NCBI RefSeq assembly: GCF_021390175.1
Contig: NZ_CP090004.1
Span: 2,528,501-2,592,500 of the forward strand
Origin: Flagellimonas sp. HMM57
Lineage (GTDB): Bacteria; Bacteroidota; Bacteroidia; Flavobacteriales; Flavobacteriaceae
DNA length: 64,000 bases
Direction: 5' to 3'
A program made the translations under genes and the position numbers. The notes under the pieces are model-generated. The model worked only from the letters and a program-made list of their open reading frames with translations. It did not search any database and was not told where the DNA came from. Below, piece by piece: positions 44,358 through 52,815 of this stretch; position 1 is the first letter of the stretch, and each line of letters starts with the position of its first letter.

Positions 44358-45407
44358 TTACTTTTTGAAGAGTGCCACGATTTCATGGCGCGAAGAAACT
44401 TCCAGTTTTTTGTACAGATTGTTGATGTGTGTTTTTATGGTACTAAGACTCACAAAGAGTTCCGCAGCAATCTCCTTATTGCTTTTGTCCTGCAAAATCT
44501 GTTGCACTATTTTTTGCTCTTGCGGGGTTAGTTTTTCGACCAGTATTTTGGCCTTTGTTCTAACCTTTTTTCTTTTTGAAACCAATAGATATAGATTAAG
44601 CCCTAAGGATAAAGCGAACAGAATTGAAAGAATCCACATCCAGTTCAAAGCTTTGGGATTATTGAAACTGGCCAGTTGCACATCTGTAGTTATTTCCGCT
44701 TCATACTGTTGTGTGAAACCTGTGTTGGTATACATTGTTTTTAGGCGTTCTGATAGATCTTGGTAATAGTCGTTTTTTAGAATATCCTGCAAATAGTAAG
44801 CATAGGTTTCGTTCTTTTTATCCGAAAGAAAATCATAAATGTAAAGTTCTACCAAAGGCTCCTTAGCTTCCGCTCCAAAATCATGAAGTACTTGAAACCA
44901 TTTTTTTAAGTTAAGTTTCTTATTGGTTTCACTGATATAATTTGTAAAGTCAAAAATCATTTCTTCCTTAAGGTTTTCCACTTCTAAAAGCATCGATGAT
45001 TTTGAATTGGTCGATGTAATGGTACAAAGCGATTGGTCCTCAAAAGAAGTTGGGAATTCTACGGTATCGGTATTATTAGCGACAAAAAGTACGCTCTCGG
45101 TGCTGGAACACTGACCCAAATAGTGATTGGAATTGGTGTCGTCCAAACAATCATCGAAATGAATTCTGTAAATACGGTTGCTATCAAGTAGGTTGTTCCC
45201 CTTAAACTGAAAGAATCCTGTTGAATCGATATTCGCCTTTTGAATGATTTGCTCCAGATATATTCGGGAAGATTTTCTGTAATCCTCTACCAAGGAAAGA
45301 TAAATTGCTTTTCCAGCATTTTCTTTTGATACGGTTCCCGAAAAGGTATACTGCCCTGACAAGGAATACGAGGTCAGAAGAATAAAAAAAAGGACAAAAA
45401 TCCGCAT
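44358..45407 (-). CDS. membrane-bound LuxR-type regulator with periplasmic sensor
   Basis: A 349-residue protein with a signal peptide (FVLFFILLTSYSLSGQ), a periplasmic region (about 20-250), one membrane segment (about 255-276, WMWILSILFALSLGLNLYLL) and a C-terminal LuxR helix-turn-helix (about 285-345: LTPQEQKIVQQILQDKSNKE, IAAELFVSLSTIKTHINNLY). The domain order sensor-TM-LuxR is typical of Bacteroidota one-component regulators. The ligand is unknown; the sensor has a few Cys (CTI, CLDD, GQC). It is divergent from YqaE and a lipoprotein gene, which are reasonable targets. Confidence 0.88.
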   Translation of the reverse strand: MRIFVLFFILLTSYSLSGQYTFSGTVSKENAGKAIYLSLVEDYRKSSRIYLEQIIQKANIDSTGFFQFKGNNLLDSNRIYRIHFDDCLDDTNSNHYLGQCSSTESVLFVANNTDTVEFPTSFEDQSLCTITSTNSKSSMLLEVENLKEEMIFDFTNYISETNKKLNLKKWFQVLHDFGAEAKEPLVELYIYDFLSDKKNETYAYYLQDILKNDYYQDLSERLKTMYTNTGFTQQYEAEITTDVQLASFNNPKALNWMWILSILFALSLGLNLYLLVSKRKKVRTKAKILVEKLTPQEQKIVQQILQDKSNKEIAAELFVSLSTIKTHINNLYKKLEVSSRHEIVALFKK

Positions 45408-45499
45408 AATACTATTTGTAGGGTTTAAATTTAATGGTTTTTATGTAACAAATCCTGAAATTGAACTACCTATAAGTATCATCAATCAAAATCAAATCA

Positions 45500-45655
45500 A
45501 TGAGTTTCTGGAGAGTACTTTTGGCCATCATTTTCCCACCTTTGTCAGTCATCGGAAAAGGTTGTGGTTCTTTTGTTATTGTATTACTTTTAACCCTTTG
45601 CGGTTGGGTTCCCGGTATTATTGGAGCCCTTGTCATACTTAATAACACGAACTAA
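45500..45655 (+). CDS. YqaE/Pmp3 family membrane protein, 51 aa
   Basis: A short gene read from the ATG at 45500 to TAA at 45655. The product is two hydrophobic helices joined by a short loop: LLAIIFPPLSVIGKGCG, then FVIVLLLTLCGWVPGIIGA. The I-F-P-P-L-x-V and C-G-W-V-P-G-I-I-x-A blocks define the YqaE/Pmp3 stress-linked family of small membrane proteins. It begins 92 bases from the divergent LuxR regulator and is followed 10 bases later by a lipoprotein gene. Confidence 0.9.
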   Translation: MSFWRVLLAIIFPPLSVIGKGCGSFVIVLLLTLCGWVPGIIGALVILNNTN

Positions 45656-45665
45656 ACATTATCAC

Positions 45666-46406
45666 ATGAAAAAAATCCAAATGCTAAGTTGGGCCATAGC
45701 TATCGCCCTTATTTCGTCATGTAATTTTACGGAGGAAATCCACCTCAAAGAAGATGGGTCTGGAAAATTGTCCATTAACTTTGATGGGTCGGAACTCATG
45801 GAAATGGCTGGGGAAGAAATGGCGAAAGGCAAAGAAAAGGCAGTGGATTCCATATTTTCATTCAAGGATTTTTTAAAGGAAAAAAAAGATAGCATAGCAA
45901 CATTGTCCCCAGAAGAACAAGCAAAATTGAAAAAACTGGAACCTTTTAGTATGCACATGGTCATGAATGCCGAGGAAAAGTTGATGAAGTTTGATCTATT
46001 CAGTGAGTTCAAGGATGTAAGCGAGGTAAATGATGCCTTCAATGCCTTTCAAGGTGCAAGCGCACTTGGACCTAACCCTGGACAAGAAAAAACTTCTCCA
46101 ATGGGCGGGCAGGAAGCTACTACCGAGGTGAACTATACATTTTCGAAGAACACTTTTTCGCGAAAGGCCAAAATTATAGATGAGGAGCTTTTTCAAAAAA
46201 GTGTGGATAGTCTTCAAAGTGCCGAAATGTTCTTATCAGGTTCGACCTATACTTTAAAATATCATTTTCCACGAAAAGTAAAATCCACGAATGTTGAGGA
46301 TGCTACTTTTAGTGCCGATGGGAAGACCATGTTTTACGAAGTTGGTTTTATGGACCTTATGAAAGACCCTTCAGTTTTGGATGTAGAGGTCGAGTTGGAA
46401 AACTAG
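45666..46406 (+). CDS. lipoprotein of unknown function
   Basis: A 246-residue lipoprotein (signal LSWAIAIALISSC, Cys19). The mature part contains short repeats of a beta type (HLKEDGSGKLSINFDGSELM), an acidic helical middle rich in Met and Lys, and a beta-rich C-terminus (YTLKYHFPRKVKS). No family is recognised. Start at the ATG at 45666 with the signal peptide directly after. It follows the YqaE gene by 10 bases and is probably in the same transcript, under the LuxR-type regulator across the intergenic region; this link is inferred. Confidence 0.8.
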   Translation: MKKIQMLSWAIAIALISSCNFTEEIHLKEDGSGKLSINFDGSELMEMAGEEMAKGKEKAVDSIFSFKDFLKEKKDSIATLSPEEQAKLKKLEPFSMHMVMNAEEKLMKFDLFSEFKDVSEVNDAFNAFQGASALGPNPGQEKTSPMGGQEATTEVNYTFSKNTFSRKAKIIDEELFQKSVDSLQSAEMFLSGSTYTLKYHFPRKVKSTNVEDATFSADGKTMFYEVGFMDLMKDPSVLDVEVELEN

Positions 46407-46438
46407 TTTCTGGATAAAGGTCTTCGTATCTTTGTACG

Positions 46439-47155
46439 ATGAACAAAAAAGTGATTCTTCAGGATTTAGGATTTAAGGATTACAAAGAAACTTGGGACTA
46501 CCAAGAAGAATTGTTTCGAGGCATTGTAGACCTAAAAATCAAAAATAGAAGAACAGGGACACAAGATGATACTCCAAACCACTTCCTCTTTGTGGAGCAC
46601 CCACATGTATACACGCTTGGCAAAAGTGGAGATATGTCCAATTTGCTTATTGATGAAGAGCAACTAAAAGAAAAAGGTGCTACTTTTTACAAAATCAATA
46701 GGGGAGGAGACATTACGTACCACGGTCCAGGGCAGATAGTGGGATATCCCATTCTGGATTTAGATAATTTCTTCACCGATATCCACAAGTATTTACGATT
46801 ATTGGAAGAAATGGTTGTTTTGACCTTGGCCGAATATGGTTTAAAAGCAGAACGTTCTGAAGGAGAAACGGGCGTTTGGTTGGATGTTGGAACGCCATTT
46901 GCCCGAAAAATATGTGCCATGGGCGTACGTGCTAGTAGATGGGTCACTATGCACGGTTTTGCCTTGAACATCAATGCGAATTTAGGCTACTTTGATATGA
47001 TGATACCCTGCGGAATAAAGGATAAGGCCGTTACATCATTAAATGTTGAGCTAGGAATGCCAGAAGTTGATATGGAAGAAGTGAAACAAAAATTATTGCG
47101 TCACTTTGAAGTTCTTTTTGAAGCCAATCTCCTAAAAGAAAAAACCCCAGTGTAA
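46439..47155 (+). CDS. lipB: octanoyltransferase (lipoate biosynthesis)
   Basis: Transfers octanoate from acyl carrier protein to apo-proteins such as pyruvate dehydrogenase E2. The catalytic dyad is visible as C191 in MMIPCGIKDKAV and K157 in ARKICAMG. Substrate-binding text HPHVYTLGKSG and GGDITYHGPGQ completes the family signature. The 238-residue length is normal. No lipA is adjacent, which is common. It is 32 bases after the lipoprotein gene on the same strand, so a shared transcript is possible, though the jobs are unrelated. A terminator begins over its stop codon. Confidence 0.97.
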   Translation: MNKKVILQDLGFKDYKETWDYQEELFRGIVDLKIKNRRTGTQDDTPNHFLFVEHPHVYTLGKSGDMSNLLIDEEQLKEKGATFYKINRGGDITYHGPGQIVGYPILDLDNFFTDIHKYLRLLEEMVVLTLAEYGLKAERSEGETGVWLDVGTPFARKICAMGVRASRWVTMHGFALNINANLGYFDMMIPCGIKDKAVTSLNVELGMPEVDMEEVKQKLLRHFEVLFEANLLKEKTPV

Positions 47156-47168
47156 ACCGAGGTTTTTA
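47139..47168 (+). terminator. terminator of lipB
   Basis: AAAAACC and GGTTTTT pair around a larger loop; the stem overlaps the lipB stop codon and is followed by T-rich sequence. Confidence 0.65.
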
Positions 47169-47186
47169 TATAGCAATACTTTTAGG

Positions 47187-47885
47187 CTACTTGGAATATT
47201 TGGTCAATTCCATTCTGCTCATAAATTTTCCATTTTTTCCATAGGTTTCCTGTTTTACCATTCCTACGCCTTCGGCCAACCATATTTTATTGTTCATTTC
47301 TTGATTTGCCATCATTACTTTTGATTTTCCTTTCTCGGTAATCAGAAAACAATCAAAACTGCCAGCAGAGGTGGTAACGGATTCTTTTGCCTCGACCTTT
47401 CTATTCGTCATTTCAACATTGATTTTCATTTTCATACCGCCCATGTCCATACTAACATTTACGTTCGAATCCTCAAGGGTCTGGCCTACTGCAAGATTGT
47501 TCGGTATTTGAACATCTGTTCCCGTGATATCCATCTCCATTCCCATATCCTTGTATTGTTGTTGTAATTGTGAAGGGAAAAGACTTTCATAATCGATTCG
47601 TACACCATCACCCGTACAAGTAATGTTATAGTCAGATTCGAATACATTTTTACCTTTATTGTCCTCGAATCTAAGTTGCATCGTAGCATAGGTCTCATCG
47701 CCAGAGGTACTTACTTTGGAAACGGTATAATCCGTTGTTCCCTCGACCTTGTTTTTCTTATTGTACATCGTGTATTGGTAGGATGTCCCTTCTTTCATGG
47801 GGTAAAATGTACTGCAATTGTTCTGTGCCGTTAGGAAATAACAGCTACAAAACGCTAAAACGCTTAAAATAATATTGATTTTCAT
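47187..47885 (-). CDS. TapB-like/DUF3108-type secreted protein
   Basis: A 232-residue protein with a signal peptide (INIILSVLAFCSCYFLTAQ). The mature part is beta-rich: FYPMKEGTSYQYTMYNKKNK, then TDYTVSKVSTSGDETYATMQ, and near the C-terminus SAGSFDCFLITEKGKSKVMM and WLAEGVGMVKQETYGKNGK. The build (E-G-x-x-Y, then W-x-x-x-G-V-G) resembles TapB/DUF3108 proteins of the outer envelope. No catalytic residues are evident. It is 15 bases after the OmpA gene in the same direction and may be part of its transcript. Confidence 0.7.
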   Translation of the reverse strand: MKINIILSVLAFCSCYFLTAQNNCSTFYPMKEGTSYQYTMYNKKNKVEGTTDYTVSKVSTSGDETYATMQLRFEDNKGKNVFESDYNITCTGDGVRIDYESLFPSQLQQQYKDMGMEMDITGTDVQIPNNLAVGQTLEDSNVNVSMDMGGMKMKINVEMTNRKVEAKESVTTSAGSFDCFLITEKGKSKVMMANQEMNNKIWLAEGVGMVKQETYGKNGKFMSRMELTKYSK

Positions 47886-47900
47886 GTTTGGTGGTTTTGG

Positions 47901-49217
47901 TTATTGTCTTATGAACTCTACGCGCCTATTTTGAGTCTTTCCATCAACAGTATTGTTGTCACCAACGGGTTCAGATTCTCCCTTGCCTTCAAAAAGTAGC
48001 CTGTCCGAAGAAACCCCATAAACCGATACAAGTGCATTTTTAACAGCTTCTGCTCTTTTCTTTGATAGGGCAAGATTGTTTTCATCCGATCCATCAGAAT
48101 CGGTATGGCCAACTATTTTTAAGGTCATGCTTTCCTCTTGTTGCAGTACTTGGGATACTTGTCGGATAATGCCCATAGACTGTGGTTGTATATTTGCCGA
48201 ACCAGATTCGAACAATATTCCGTTGGTAGAGATTTTTCCTTCGGATATCAGTTTTCTTCTTAGGTCCACACCACCTTCGGCAACCTTTAAATTTGAAATG
48301 AACAAACGTTCTTTACCATCTTTGAATCCTCTGGGCTCAAACTTTAGGGTTGTTATCTTTCCTTCGGATACCAATCTTGGAACATCGATATATTTATTTT
48401 CATTCACCCAAAGCCTGAAGCGTTTTCCATTTACCGCTACAGAAATATGGACTTTCTGTAAGACATCTTTTCTAATATCGGCAGTAACTGTATTGTTGAC
48501 GGTGTTTTTGCCATCGATATTGTTCCAAATTCGTATGCCTATGGGAATGTATTGGCAAAAAGGAAGGTAGGCATAAATAGCGTTCTTGCCGTAACCGAAT
48601 TTGTCGCTCTCGTCCAAAATAAAGTGTAATATGGCCTGGGACGAAGTTTGTTTGTCTAGACCATTGGTCAAAAGATCAAATTCTATAGTATAATCTTGCG
48701 GTAATGTTGGAACATCGGGAATATAATAGGAGCTGGGTTTCATTTCGAACCATTTTCCATCCTCAGTGCTTATTTTTACAACCTCTCCACTGCCATCGGT
48801 ATTCCATTTTGAAGGGAAATCGCCAATAAAGTCATTGGCAAAATCATCAAAAAAAAGTTGCTTGTCCCCAGGAACAAAATCAAACTTGCTATATACCTCT
48901 ATTGTTTTTGGCCCTCCACTGGAAGGTTCTATTGACGTATTCGTTGAGTTTTGATTATTGCCAGAGGTCGAAGTAGGGTTCTCTTGGTTATCCTGTGGTG
49001 TTCTAGGGGCTTTTTGATTTCCTGATCCATCGCCCAAAACACTGTCCAATGCTTGGTCGGTTTTTTTTGCGCTTTCTTGTTCTACCCGTCTTTCAACAGT
49101 TCGTTCGGCAGCTCTTTCGGCTTTTTTTGCTAGTTTTTTAAAAAATTGAGCATTTGCATTAAGGCATAACGTCATGGCAAAAGCCATAACGATTTTGCTT
49201 AAAAAGGAGGTTTTCAT
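47901..49217 (-). CDS. OmpA family protein
   Basis: A 438-residue outer-envelope protein with a signal peptide (SKIVMAFAMTLCLNANA), a coiled-coil and Gln/Asn-rich linker (about 20-105), a beta-rich middle domain, and a C-terminal OmpA-like peptidoglycan-binding domain. That domain shows VGHTDSDGSDENNLALSKKR and QNRRVEFIRQ, with the conserved Asp and Arg that hold meso-diaminopimelate. The middle domain resembles a concanavalin-like fold (IEFDLLTNGLDKQTSSQ). It should tether the outer membrane to peptidoglycan. The downstream TapB-like gene is probably co-transcribed. Confidence 0.9.
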   Translation of the reverse strand: MKTSFLSKIVMAFAMTLCLNANAQFFKKLAKKAERAAERTVERRVEQESAKKTDQALDSVLGDGSGNQKAPRTPQDNQENPTSTSGNNQNSTNTSIEPSSGGPKTIEVYSKFDFVPGDKQLFFDDFANDFIGDFPSKWNTDGSGEVVKISTEDGKWFEMKPSSYYIPDVPTLPQDYTIEFDLLTNGLDKQTSSQAILHFILDESDKFGYGKNAIYAYLPFCQYIPIGIRIWNNIDGKNTVNNTVTADIRKDVLQKVHISVAVNGKRFRLWVNENKYIDVPRLVSEGKITTLKFEPRGFKDGKERLFISNLKVAEGGVDLRRKLISEGKISTNGILFESGSANIQPQSMGIIRQVSQVLQQEESMTLKIVGHTDSDGSDENNLALSKKRAEAVKNALVSVYGVSSDRLLFEGKGESEPVGDNNTVDGKTQNRRVEFIRQ

Positions 49218-49341
49218 TTTTAAAAGTGTTTAGATAGTTTGTTATCAAGGTATTGTAATTCCTAGAAAACTACAAAATTGGGTAATTAAAGCATCTTAAG
49301 ATGTATATCTTGTTTTAATAAATGTACAAGTTGCAGTAAAT

Positions 49342-49502
49342 GAACTTGTCTTGAGTTAATGTTTGGAACCGAGATTTTTGGCTTTAAAGGTCTAATGAAA
49401 GCTTTTTTGAACAGCATAGCCTTAGTTACGGTGGGAGAAAAAGATAAAATTAGACCGTAAAATGTAAAAATAGCAGGTAAAAGATTAACTCAAGGCGAGT
49501 TC
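49342..49502 (+). repeat. nested inverted-repeat element, copy 2
   Basis: About 161 bases with outer arms GAACTTGTCTTGAGTTAAT (from 49342) and the complement ending at 49502 (about 20 of 23 bases pair). An inner pair GGTCTAAT (49389-49396) and ATTAGACC (49449-49456) flanks a centre with AGCATAGCCTTAGTTACGGT, almost the same as copy 1 at 36452-36616. It encodes no protein. Confidence 0.75.
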
Positions 49503-49511
49503 AATAAGCTG

Positions 49512-51971
49512 TTAATTCATTCCGTAGACAATAATCGAATTCTCTTGGTCTTTGGCAACAAGCTCCAATTTTTTGTTATTGTCCATATCGGTCAAGTCAA
49601 TCAAGGAGCTTCCGTATACAGGGAAATTGGGAATAGGTACCGCTTGGCTATCGAACAAGTATATTTTCTGGTTCTGGATATCGGTAACACCAACATAAAT
49701 CTTATCATAGATGTAAAAGATTTTTGGTTTGGTGTATACGCCAAGTTCCAGTTCTACTTTTTTGCCCCTAATGCTCAAAACATTATCATTCATAAAAACT
49801 AGGGTTTTACTAGTTGCATACATTCCATGGTCTTTATTTAGATTGAAATTGGTACTGGTCAACTTTCCTTTGGTATCTATTTGATGGAGCACGCCCTTTT
49901 TATTAGTTATGGAAAACTTGTTTTTGTATAAAAAGGTTTCGTTATCGGAAAAATCTATTTTTTGGGACACTTTTATACGCTCTCCTCCAGCTCTGTGCAG
50001 AATTTTAATGGTCTTATCTTCCAATTGAAAAACAAGATAATCTCGATTGGAAATCCTGAAATGTTTAGGAGCTTTGATGATGGGACTTTGCGCTTTTTTA
50101 TACGTAAACCCATCAACAATATCGGCCTTGTTATTGTACATGAATACCTTCTCGCCCTGCGTAACCACAAATCTGTAATCTTTTTTTCCTTCATAGTCAA
50201 AGACGGCAAGTTCGTTCAAGTTACCTCCTTCAAAAGTTTTGTTGAAGGGAGGAACAACTTCACCGTTACGGTCCAGGATAAAGAATTGATTGCTCGTACA
50301 GAAGGCCAATTGCAAACGACCGTTCTTGTAGATATCCACTTGTTTTATGTCACCTTGAATCCTACCGTCCAGTTGTTTTTTCCACAATACTTTGCCATCT
50401 GAGGAGATGAGATACAGAAAATTATTTTGGTCCTGTACTACGATTTCCTGCTTGTTGGTTCTGTGGTTTTTCACAAATTGAGGGGTATTTGCCAAATCGG
50501 TTTCCAGTTCTAGCGTAAATAGGGGACTTACCGTTTTAGCAGCTTTGGTTTTTCCCGCCTTGGAAGCCAGAAGATTGATATGTGCAAAATTGTTGTCCGA
50601 AACCACTTGAGTTGCAAAAGAATAGTTCTTGAACGAAGCTTTATCGATGGCCTTGGCTAGGTCGGGATTCAAATCATTTTTGGCAATGTCGTTAATTCCC
50701 GAATCATTGGATACGAACAGTATTGTGGATTCGCTCGCCAATGTTGAAACAGCTGTCTTGTAGAACGGTGCATCATTAAAGGAAGAAGAACTCTTATAGC
50801 TACTGATAACAGCTTGTATTGCTCCCTTTTCTTCGGCGAAGAGAAACGTATTTTCCAAGATTGTACAGAAATTGGATGTAAACCCAGACAATAATGGATT
50901 AAACCCCTCTTCAAGAAATCCGGTATTTTGTAATGCCATAATTTCGCTTCCTTGATATGTAGAAGAAGACGTTTTATTTGTGCTCAGGAACTCGGAAAGA
51001 CTTTCTGCCCCAAAAGAATTCAACAACACAATTTTTTTACCGCTCAAATAGATAATTCCAACCTCCTCTATGGTGTTGAAAAGAGAATCTACACGTTTTG
51101 TTCTATCCAAATAGGTGTTTTGATTCTTTGCAAAAATTTGGTAATCATCAAAAGTATAGGAAAGGATTGCTTTTGCATTAGGCGGAGCTATTAAAGGCGT
51201 CTTATTGGCCAAGGGTTTTGTACCCTTAAATAGATTGATGAAGCTTTTTGTTGAATCAGAAGAAATTCCAATGCCATTAAGATGGATGTTGTCGGAATTT
51301 GCGGAAAAATCCAACGACATCCAATCTGAGAAAGGAGGATTTTTCTTGTTCTCTTCCTTTTTAAAAGTTGTAATAAAAGAAGAGGTTTTGTTTAAGTTGA
51401 GAAATGCGCTTGCCGATTTTTCTGGGCTAGAGGTCTCGTACAATTTTGTCAATGTATCGTCAATGGCGTAGTCAAATCCCGCACGGACCATATTTTCAAC
51501 AAGCATTTTTGATGAACTGAGTATGGTAAGGCCATTTTCTTCAGTCCCAAACACCTTGGAATCTTCAAAACTATATTCGGTAATGGTTCTTCCTTCGTAG
51601 TTGAAGGTTTCGATAGCCTTATTGGTTATTCCTTCCAAATTGAAGAAATCGTTATTTTTTTTGGCAACCAATACAAACTCATAGTTTTCTTTTCCTATTT
51701 CATAAAAAGCAAGTACACAAGTCTCATCTGTTGTAACATAGTCCAATTGATTCAGTTTGCCCTTAATTTTTTCATGTATGGGAAAACCATTTGTTTGTTT
51801 TAAAAAGGTACTGTTTTTAAGTTCGCTTTTAAAGTTGGAAAGGTTATTGATTTTTAAAATTAGTTGTGAATCGGAAGGGAGATAGCTCAATAAAGAATCT
51901 GAGGTTTTTACTTCGGTTTTACAGGAAATGAAAAATAGCGTTACTATAAGAAAGAGTAATTGGGGTTTCAT
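49512..51971 (-). CDS. large lipoprotein with propeller-like C-terminus
   Basis: An 819-residue lipoprotein (signal QLLFLIVTLFFISC, Cys16). The N-terminal half (about 20-480) resembles DUF3352-type periplasmic proteins (LLSYLPSDSQLILKINNLSN). The C-terminal half (about 500-819) is made of repeated beta segments with D-x-N/D-G turns (NFLYLISSDGKVLWKKQLDG, RLQLAFCTSNQFFILDRNGE), consistent with a PQQ-like beta propeller. No catalytic motif is seen; a protein-binding scaffold at the outer or inner membrane is likely. I start at the ATG at 51971 so that the signal begins directly. It lies 29 bases after rnhB in the same direction. Confidence 0.75.
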   Translation of the reverse strand: MKPQLLFLIVTLFFISCKTEVKTSDSLLSYLPSDSQLILKINNLSNFKSELKNSTFLKQTNGFPIHEKIKGKLNQLDYVTTDETCVLAFYEIGKENYEFVLVAKKNNDFFNLEGITNKAIETFNYEGRTITEYSFEDSKVFGTEENGLTILSSSKMLVENMVRAGFDYAIDDTLTKLYETSSPEKSASAFLNLNKTSSFITTFKKEENKKNPPFSDWMSLDFSANSDNIHLNGIGISSDSTKSFINLFKGTKPLANKTPLIAPPNAKAILSYTFDDYQIFAKNQNTYLDRTKRVDSLFNTIEEVGIIYLSGKKIVLLNSFGAESLSEFLSTNKTSSSTYQGSEIMALQNTGFLEEGFNPLLSGFTSNFCTILENTFLFAEEKGAIQAVISSYKSSSSFNDAPFYKTAVSTLASESTILFVSNDSGINDIAKNDLNPDLAKAIDKASFKNYSFATQVVSDNNFAHINLLASKAGKTKAAKTVSPLFTLELETDLANTPQFVKNHRTNKQEIVVQDQNNFLYLISSDGKVLWKKQLDGRIQGDIKQVDIYKNGRLQLAFCTSNQFFILDRNGEVVPPFNKTFEGGNLNELAVFDYEGKKDYRFVVTQGEKVFMYNNKADIVDGFTYKKAQSPIIKAPKHFRISNRDYLVFQLEDKTIKILHRAGGERIKVSQKIDFSDNETFLYKNKFSITNKKGVLHQIDTKGKLTSTNFNLNKDHGMYATSKTLVFMNDNVLSIRGKKVELELGVYTKPKIFYIYDKIYVGVTDIQNQKIYLFDSQAVPIPNFPVYGSSLIDLTDMDNNKKLELVAKDQENSIIVYGMN

Positions 51972-52000
51972 TTTCAAAGTTTCAAACAAATTTAGGATTT

Positions 52001-52597
52001 TTAAATATCCAATGTAAACTGTTCGAGAAGTTGTCTGAAACTTTTTCTATGATATTTGGTCAATCCGTACTTTCGTATAGCCTCCCTGTGTTCCTTGGTA
52101 GGATATCCTTTGTTTTTTTTCCAATTGTACATCGGATATTCCTCATGAATAGTGCACATGTATTCATCCCTGTATGTTTTTGCCAATATAGATGCTGCTG
52201 CAATGCTCATAAATTTGCTATCTCCTTTAATAACACATTCATGTCCAACGGAAGGATAGGGTTTAAAACGGTTGCCATCGACCAAAATAAAGCTTGGCGT
52301 TTGTGAAAGACCATCTAAAGCCTTGTGCATGGCAAGTATAGAAGCGTTCAATATATTTATTTGATCTATTTCGTCTTGAAAAACATGGCATACCGAAAAA
52401 GTAACCGCTTCTTTTTCCAAAACAGATTTCAAGTAATCTCTTTTTGTCAAGGATACTTGTTTTGAATCATTAAGAATATCATTGGCAAAACCTTTTGGTA
52501 ATATTATTGCGCCTGCCGTAACCGGTCCGGCCAAACAACCTCTGCCAGCCTCATCAGTACCAGCTTCATTTTCAAATTTTAGTAAACTTTTGAGCAT
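52001..52597 (-). CDS. rnhB: ribonuclease HII
   Basis: Removes ribonucleotides in DNA. The acidic metal-binding residues are visible: D15 and E16 in GTDEAGRG, D107 in FILVDGNRF, and D126 in IKGDSKF. The 198-residue length is normal. It is the first gene of a short minus-strand run with the large lipoprotein downstream, an association seen in Flavobacteriaceae but without an obvious functional link. About 220 bases of AT-rich sequence separate it from the divergent SusC gene. Confidence 0.97.
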   Translation of the reverse strand: MLKSLLKFENEAGTDEAGRGCLAGPVTAGAIILPKGFANDILNDSKQVSLTKRDYLKSVLEKEAVTFSVCHVFQDEIDQINILNASILAMHKALDGLSQTPSFILVDGNRFKPYPSVGHECVIKGDSKFMSIAAASILAKTYRDEYMCTIHEEYPMYNWKKNKGYPTKEHREAIRKYGLTKYHRKSFRQLLEQFTLDI

Positions 52598-52815
52598 GAT
52601 TTCTAGCAGCGCTTCATTTTATTCATAAAAAATAACATGTAATTAGGTAAAATGGTTAAAATGATAACTTTTTTTCAAAGAAAATACCTACGAAAAAAAA
52701 ATATCATAATTATTGGTGCAATTTTAACATTTAACGCCTTCAATCCAATGTATTTTTTGGAATATTAAGTTTTTATTAAGATTTTTACCGCTGACTAATT
52801 CAAAAATTCAATTAA

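Noticed and set aside
45466..45648. Minus-strand frame of 60 codons
   Set aside because: The plus strand encodes the clear YqaE/Pmp3 protein over the same bases.
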